DNA from: Hydrogenophaga sp. NFH-34
GTDB taxonomy: Bacteria; Pseudomonadota; Gammaproteobacteria; Burkholderiales; Burkholderiaceae_C
Length of the DNA: 64,000 bases
Assembly (NCBI RefSeq): GCF_021401345.1
Contig: NZ_JACBGE010000006.1
Span: forward strand, 62,001-126,000
Direction of reading: 5' to 3'
The position numbers and the translations under genes were made by a program. Below the pieces are notes generated by a model. The model was given only the letters and a program-made list of their open reading frames with translations. It was not told where the DNA came from and ran no database searches. Below, one piece after another: positions 59,167-64,000 of the stretch (position 1 is the stretch's first letter; each line of letters opens with the position of its first letter).

Positions 59167-61416
59167 CTACTTGGTGGCGAACGTGGTGATGCCGTCCCAA
59201 CCGGTGTCGGGAGGGCTGATCCGTGCAGAGGCTACCCGGTCGGCCCAGACCCGGTAAAGGACTTTTTTCTCGTTCATGCGCTGCAGGCGTTCCAGAACTG
59301 TTTCACAGGCGATCCAGTCGCGCGCACGCCACGCCTGCTGAAAGTCTGACCAGAGTCGAAGTTCTTCCCGCAGCGCGGGGGTGACGGCGTCGGCCACGCA
59401 CAGTGGGGTCCAGATGTTCACCGCGAGGGCCTTGCCTTTGACACGGACGAAGTCGATGGGTTGCCAGCACAGGTCCTGTACCTGCGCCTGCGTCGCTTCG
59501 CTGGCCACGATGGCAACCCCGTACTCGCGCGACAGGCTTTCGAGCCGCGCGGCCAAGTTGACCGCATCGCCGATCACGGTGTAGCTGCGGCGCAGGTCCG
59601 AGCCCATGTCGCCCACACACATGGCACCCGTGTTCAGCCCCACCCCCACGCCGATCAGGGGCAGACCAGCCTGGGCATGCCGGGCATTGATGTCGTCAAT
59701 GGCGCGCAGCATGTCCAGCGCGGCTTCGGTCGCGCGCTGCGCATGGTCGGGCATGTCGACCGGCGCGCCCCAGAAGGCCATGACGCAGTCGCCCATGTAT
59801 TTGTCGATCGTGCCCTGGTGGGCCCGGATGACCTGCGACAGGCGGCTGAAGACCCCATTGAGCAGCGCCTGCAGGCGCAGCGGGTCCATGCCTTCGGCAA
59901 TCTGGGTAAAGCCCCGCATGTCGCAGAACATGACCGTCATTTCGCGCGTGCTGGCAGCCATGCTGTAGCTGTCAGGGTCCTTGACCATCTCGTCGACCAG
60001 TTCGGGGGGCACGTAGGTACCGAACAGTTGGGCCAGTTCCCGCTTGGCGCGGGTTTCGATGAGGTAGCCGTAGCTCATGTTCAGCGCCACGGCGAAGGCG
60101 GCCATCACCAGGGTGGTCGCCAGGGGCAGCACCAGTCCGTTGGCGGTGTAGAACAGCGTATTCAGCGCGACCAGCACCAGCAGCACCGCGACACTGAGCC
60201 ACGCCGCCCTCGCGGCCGACAGCAGGGGCAACACCACCGCCAGCAGCACGCCCACCAGCAGCAGTTGCACCAACTCGAAGCCGGTGGCGTAGTCGGGCCG
60301 GACCTTGAGCTCTCCGTCCAGCAGCGCGCTGAGCAGGTTGGCATGCGTTTCGACGCCGGGGTAGGCCTCGCCCACGGGCGTCACGCGCAAGTCCATGAGA
60401 CCGGGGGCGGTGGTCCCCAGCAACACGATGCGCCCGCGCAACTCGCCTGGGGCCAGGCGCCCATTGAGCAGGTCCGTGGCCGACACATAGCGGTACGAGC
60501 CCCCTTCGGGGCCTCCGCTCCCTCGAAAAGGCACCAAGGCCGCCACCCGCTGGTCGACCGGGATGTCCAGATGCCGACCGTTCTTGACCAGGCGCACGCT
60601 CTTGAGCGCCAGGTAGTCGGACGAAAGAAAGCGCTCGGGCGGGAAGCCCGGCATCACCGCTGGCCACTGAAGCAACTGCCGGAACATGGCCAGCGCCAGC
60701 GACTCGTAGTAGCGCCCCTGGTAGTCGGCCAGCAAAGGCATGGAGCGCACCACCCCATCGGCATCGGTGATCGCGTTGAAAAACCCCGCGCTCCCTGCCG
60801 CGGCCGTCAGCGGCGCGATGTTGGCGCCGTAACCATCCCACTGGGTGAACAGGGCCCTGCGCCCCTGCAACGCCGCAGCATCCATCACCGGCGCCGGCAG
60901 GACACCGCTGGTGCGCCCACCACGATCGCTGGTGAAGTAGTAGCCCAGCACGGCGGGCCGGTCGCGCAGGGCCGCTGCCAGACGGGCATCGCGATCCAGT
61001 TGGCTGCGCAGTGCTTCCACCTGCTGGGCGAAGCCGGGTTGCTGCGCCAGCGGCCCCTCCGCCAGACGTTGCAACTGCTGCAAGCCGGAGCTCTCGTCGG
61101 GCTCCGCAAAAACCGTGTCGAACCCCAGCAGGGCAATGCCTTGCTGCTCGAAGAGCACATCCACCAGCCGTGCGACGCGGTCGCGCGGCCAAGGCCAGCG
61201 GCCTTCATCGGCCAGGCTTTTTTCGTCGATGTCGACAATGACGATGCGCTCGTCGAGCGTTTGCGGCATGGTCAGCCGCAGCCGGGTGTCATAGAAAATT
61301 TCATCCAGCCGCTGCAGTACCGGCATGGGCAACACCCCGACCACGTGCAGCACCGCCAGCAGCAAGGGTATGAACGTGACGCCGATGCGGGCGCCGTGCC
61401 GGCGTAGCAGTTGCAT
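59167..61416 (-). CDS. CHASE2-domain class III adenylate cyclase
   Basis: The 749-residue protein has a first membrane helix (VTFIPLLLAVLHVVGVL), a large periplasmic CHASE2 domain (about 35-345; ERIVIVDIDEKSLADEGRWPWPRD), three membrane helices (about 355-435), and a cyclase domain. The catalytic residues are all visible: metal Asp in FCDMRGFT and YMGDCVMAFWGAP, Lys in DKYMGD and Asp in YTVIGDAVNLAARLES (adenine-selecting), and the Asn/Arg in the last motif. It should make cAMP in response to a periplasmic signal. ATG 61416 is preferred over an in-frame TTG at 61458. It is the fourth gene of a Ser/Thr-kinase operon. Confidence 0.93.
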   Translation of the reverse strand: MQLLRRHGARIGVTFIPLLLAVLHVVGVLPMPVLQRLDEIFYDTRLRLTMPQTLDERIVIVDIDEKSLADEGRWPWPRDRVARLVDVLFEQQGIALLGFDTVFAEPDESSGLQQLQRLAEGPLAQQPGFAQQVEALRSQLDRDARLAAALRDRPAVLGYYFTSDRGGRTSGVLPAPVMDAAALQGRRALFTQWDGYGANIAPLTAAAGSAGFFNAITDADGVVRSMPLLADYQGRYYESLALAMFRQLLQWPAVMPGFPPERFLSSDYLALKSVRLVKNGRHLDIPVDQRVAALVPFRGSGGPEGGSYRYVSATDLLNGRLAPGELRGRIVLLGTTAPGLMDLRVTPVGEAYPGVETHANLLSALLDGELKVRPDYATGFELVQLLLVGVLLAVVLPLLSAARAAWLSVAVLLVLVALNTLFYTANGLVLPLATTLVMAAFAVALNMSYGYLIETRAKRELAQLFGTYVPPELVDEMVKDPDSYSMAASTREMTVMFCDMRGFTQIAEGMDPLRLQALLNGVFSRLSQVIRAHQGTIDKYMGDCVMAFWGAPVDMPDHAQRATEAALDMLRAIDDINARHAQAGLPLIGVGVGLNTGAMCVGDMGSDLRRSYTVIGDAVNLAARLESLSREYGVAIVASEATQAQVQDLCWQPIDFVRVKGKALAVNIWTPLCVADAVTPALREELRLWSDFQQAWRARDWIACETVLERLQRMNEKKVLYRVWADRVASARISPPDTGWDGITTFATK

Positions 61417-61463
61417 GGTTGGCGGGGAAACCGCCACCGGGCGGCGTGCACCCGGCAATGGGG

Positions 61464-62090
61464 TCAGGACTGGATGAACTGCATCTGCGTACCAGCCAGC
61501 TCGATCAGGTCGCCATGGCGCAGCTGGATGGCATCGGTCCCGATCGGGTTGCCGTTGACCGTGGGCTTGGTCGCCCCTTCGACCAAGGCCACCACGTAGC
61601 CCTGAGGGCGCCGGGTGATGGCAGCCACCGCCACGCCCGGTTTGCCGATGGTGGTCACCACCTTGACCAGCGGCACTTCACGCCCGGCTGCCGCACCGGA
61701 CATGACCTTGATCGCGGCATTGCCCACGGGTGCGGGAGACTCCGCGCCGCCAACCACGGCCCCACCCTGGATGACCATGGTCTTTTCGTAGTTGTCCGAT
61801 GCGCCGTCGTGCACGAACTTGATCTTGTACTTGCCAATTTCGACGGTATCGCCATTTTGCAGTTGCTGCTTCTTGATGGCTTTGCCGTTGACGTAGGTCC
61901 CGTTGGTGCTGTTGAGGTCTTCCAGAAACACGTCGGCGCCCGACATCTGCAGCACAGCGTGTTCACCGCTGACCGCGAGGTTGTCAATGACGATGTCGTT
62001 GTAGGGACGGCGGCCCAGAGTCGTGCGGTCCTTGGTGAGTTGCACTTCCTTGATGACGACACCATCGATAGAAACGATCATTTTCGGCAT
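61464..62090 (-). CDS. FHA-domain protein
   Basis: The 208-residue protein begins MPKMIVSIDGVVIKEVQL and has a clear FHA domain (about 20-95: LGRRPYNDIVIDNLAVSGEHAVLQM, DLNSTNGTYVNGKAI), which binds phosphothreonine. A second, degenerate FHA-like part follows (about 130-205, GTDAIQLRHGDLIELAGTQMQF). GGAG precedes the ATG. It is encoded between the PP2C phosphatase and the cyclase, so it is likely the phospho-reader of the kinase in this operon. Confidence 0.93.
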   Translation of the reverse strand: MPKMIVSIDGVVIKEVQLTKDRTTLGRRPYNDIVIDNLAVSGEHAVLQMSGADVFLEDLNSTNGTYVNGKAIKKQQLQNGDTVEIGKYKIKFVHDGASDNYEKTMVIQGGAVVGGAESPAPVGNAAIKVMSGAAAGREVPLVKVVTTIGKPGVAVAAITRRPQGYVVALVEGATKPTVNGNPIGTDAIQLRHGDLIELAGTQMQFIQS

Positions 62091-62128
62091 GGCCGACTCC
62101 TGTGACCCATTCAGTTAATTCTAAAGAC

Positions 62129-62917
62129 CTAGCCATTTCCCAGCATACGCGAAAGCAGGCCACGTCGGACCATCCTGGCCGTCGAATGCACCAGTATGAC
62201 CGAAATGTTGTCACGCCCCCCCGCTTCGTTGGCCGCCTCGACCAGGGCCCGGCCGCGCTCTTCGAGCGAGCCTGTTTCCAAAAGTATCGCTGCGATGGCG
62301 TCATCCGGCACCATGTCGGTGAGACCATCCGAGCAAAACAGGTAGACGTCGTCCACTTCCAGCCGGAATTCGTTGACTTCCAGCAACACTGTGTCTTCGA
62401 CCCCCAAGGCCCGGGTCACGAGGTTCTTGTGGGTGGCGAATTGCGCCAGTTCGGGCGAAATCAGGCCGGCGTCAATCTGCTCCTGCAACAGCGAATGGTC
62501 GCGCGTCAGTTGCTGCAGCGTCTCCCCGCGCAAGCGGTAGCAGCGCGAATCGCCCACATGGCCGATCATGGCCCGGGTGGGCTGGAACACACCCATCACC
62601 AGCGTGGTCCCCATGCCGGCGTACTGCGCCTCCGAGTTGGCGGCATTGAAGATGGACCGGTTGGCATTGTCGGTACAGATTTCCATGGCCCGGCGCAGTT
62701 CGCGGGCGGTGGCCTCATGCCCGCCTTCGGCAATCCAGCGGCCCAGTTCGGTACGAATGAACGAAGTGGCCATAGCGCTGGCCACTTCACCCGCGTTGTA
62801 GCCCCCCATGCCATCGGCCAGCACCACCACGTGATTGTCTGCATCGGTAGACACACAATCTTCGTTGTTCTCCCGGACAAGACCCGGATCGGTCTGGCTG
62901 TAATAGGCAAAGTTCAT
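62129..62917 (-). CDS. PP2C-family Ser/Thr protein phosphatase
   Basis: Starting at 62917 the product is 262 residues: YYSQTDPGLVRENNEDCV, VVLADGMGGYNAGEVAS, GTTLVMGVFQ, IGHVGDSRCYRLR, LVTRALG, LFCSDGLTDMV and GGRDNISVILV. The metal-binding Asp residues (ADGMGG, SDGLTD, GRDN) are all present. It would reverse the kinase encoded 10 bp upstream. A frame continuing to 63223 lies inside the kinase gene and is not used. Confidence 0.95.
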   Translation of the reverse strand: MNFAYYSQTDPGLVRENNEDCVSTDADNHVVVLADGMGGYNAGEVASAMATSFIRTELGRWIAEGGHEATARELRRAMEICTDNANRSIFNAANSEAQYAGMGTTLVMGVFQPTRAMIGHVGDSRCYRLRGETLQQLTRDHSLLQEQIDAGLISPELAQFATHKNLVTRALGVEDTVLLEVNEFRLEVDDVYLFCSDGLTDMVPDDAIAAILLETGSLEERGRALVEAANEAGGRDNISVILVHSTARMVRRGLLSRMLGNG

Positions 62918-62927
62918 GATGACGGCT

Positions 62928-64000
62928 TTATAGCCGGATATCGGATTCGGTCCGTACCCAGACCTGTGTTTGTACTGCGGTTTGTGTCGGTGACGCTGCT
63001 CCCGGCAAGGCTTCCGTTGCCAGGGCATTGCCAGGCTGCTCTGCTGCAGCGGGCGCCTCTGGTGCCACGGAAGCCGCCCAGCGGGCCAGTGCTTCCGCCA
63101 GGTCGCGCCCCCGCTGAGGGCGCAACGCCGGGTCCTTGGCCAGCACCGCAGCCAGCAGTTGGCCCAACCCGGGCGGCAGGTCGGGGCGCAGGCTCGACAG
63201 GTCCGGCGCGGGCTGGTTGGCAATCTGGTACATCAGCGCAGCCATCGAATCGGCCTGGAATGGCAAAGACCCCGTCAGCATCTGGAACAGCATCACGCCC
63301 AGCGAATAGAGATCGGACCGGCCATCGATCCGGCGCCCCGCGAGCTGCTCGGGCGACATGAAGCTGGGCGTGCCCAGCACCACGCCCGTTTTGGTCCGGC
63401 TGGAGCCGGTGACGCGCGCGATGCCGAAATCGGTGACTTTGACCCCGCCGCTCGCCGGGTCGTACATGACATTGCCTGGCTTGACGTCGCGGTGCACCAC
63501 CTGCTGCTCGTGCGCATGGTCCAGCGCCTGCGCCACGACCTGCCCGATGCGCAACACTTCGGCAGCGGGCAACAGCCGCCCGGGGCGGGTATGCGCCGAG
63601 AGATCGTGACCACGCAGGAATTCCATGGCGATGTAAGCCAGGTCGTGCTCCTCGCCAGCGTCGAAAATCGTCACGATGTGCGGGTGCTGCAACCGGCCTG
63701 CTGTTTCCGCTTCGCGGAAGAATCGCTCCCGCACCGCCTGCAGTTCCGGGCCTTCAAACTCGGCAGACAACGCCAGGGTCTTGATCGCGACGACCCGGCC
63801 AATCGTGGGGTCCTGCCCCTGATAGACCACGCCCATCGCCCCTTTGCCCAGCGCTTTTTCGATGCGGTATCGGCCCAGCATCGGCTTTTCCAGGCCTGCG
63901 GTATCCAGCACCAGATTGCCTCCGGGGTGAGCCACCTGCGTGCCCAGCATCAGGCTGTCGTCCAGCCGGCGCACCCGCTCCAGCCGCTCCTGGGTCGCCG
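62928..64000 (-). CDS. Ser/Thr protein kinase (Hanks-type), 5' end outside window
   Basis: The frame is open to the window edge, so the start is missing; 357 codons are present. A kinase domain starts at YRIEKALGKGAMGVVYQGQDP with VVAIKTL (Lys), VVHRDVKPGNVMYD (catalytic loop), DFGIARV, GTPSFMSPEQLAG and SDLYSLGVMLFQML. The tail is Pro/Ala/Gln-rich with no membrane helix visible here. It heads the minus-strand operon with PP2C, FHA protein, cyclase and phosphodiesterase. The upstream N-terminal part is unknown. Confidence 0.95.
   Translation of the reverse strand, partial: ATQERLERVRRLDDSLMLGTQVAHPGGNLVLDTAGLEKPMLGRYRIEKALGKGAMGVVYQGQDPTIGRVVAIKTLALSAEFEGPELQAVRERFFREAETAGRLQHPHIVTIFDAGEEHDLAYIAMEFLRGHDLSAHTRPGRLLPAAEVLRIGQVVAQALDHAHEQQVVHRDVKPGNVMYDPASGGVKVTDFGIARVTGSSRTKTGVVLGTPSFMSPEQLAGRRIDGRSDLYSLGVMLFQMLTGSLPFQADSMAALMYQIANQPAPDLSSLRPDLPPGLGQLLAAVLAKDPALRPQRGRDLAEALARWAASVAPEAPAAAEQPGNALATEALPGAASPTQTAVQTQVWVRTESDIRL

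Overview
The window looks like a chromosomal piece of a high-GC betaproteobacterium, most likely Burkholderiales/Comamonadaceae (Hydrogenophaga/Acidovorax-like). This is inference from roughly two-thirds GC, the set of housekeeping families (GlnE, PurB, MoaC, YhdP, MltA, TerC, a DUF3717+DUF1289 protein) and scattered ATTCCC-N8-GGGAAT palindromes of the dRS3 type. No rRNA, tRNA, CRISPR array, complete insertion sequence or prophage was found.

Region 1 (1-15,990) is an exopolysaccharide locus. It has an AT-rich variable part: gmd, a TagD-like cytidylyltransferase, a Wzx flippase, a CDP-alcohol phosphotransferase, a Wzy polymerase and a frameshifted GT2. The GC-rich conserved part holds a WcaI-like GT, a VanZ/O-antigen-ligase fusion, Wza, a Wzc BY-kinase, a J-domain membrane protein, an anchored jelly-roll-like protein, a PHP phosphatase and a FecR-like secreted protein. 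The base-composition switch falls inside the WcaI-like gene. The locus ends at a strong terminator.

Region 2 (16,000-40,000) is mostly housekeeping and stress genes: MltA, a FixJ/FixL-like two-component pair split by an opposite-strand glycosyltransferase, a nitrilase, YhdP, GlnE, a rhombosortase-like protein without its serine, a glutathione peroxidase, an orphan OmpR-type regulator, a GST, PurB, an ODP-type metallo-beta-lactamase protein, TerC behind a yybP-ykoY manganese riboswitch, a DUF3717/DUF1289 protein, a small YvlD-like membrane protein, a BepA-like protease, MoaC and a zinc-binding metallopeptidase.

Region 3 (40,000-53,250) is a second surface-glycan locus: a UDP-HexNAc 6-dehydrogenase, a PglK-like ABC flippase, a methyltransferase, several glycosyltransferases and Glf. 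It is punctuated by single accessory genes. One is a Schlafen/AlbA_2 ATPase next to a broken AlbA_2 relic and a decayed copy of the flippase 5' end. The other is a Fic protein lacking its motif histidine, preceded by nested palindromes.

Region 4 (52,450-64,000, all minus strand) joins type IV pilus and signalling genes. A PilA pilin with a sigma-54 promoter is followed by a GT-C/TPR membrane protein, a polyprenyl-phosphate GT2, a GT4 and a methyltransferase, which I read as a candidate pilin glycosylation module. Upstream of it, a Ser/Thr kinase (partial), PP2C phosphatase, FHA protein, CHASE2 adenylate cyclase and class-II-like cyclic-nucleotide phosphodiesterase form one tightly spaced operon. 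A 10-copy 7-bp microsatellite lies between the phosphodiesterase and pilA.
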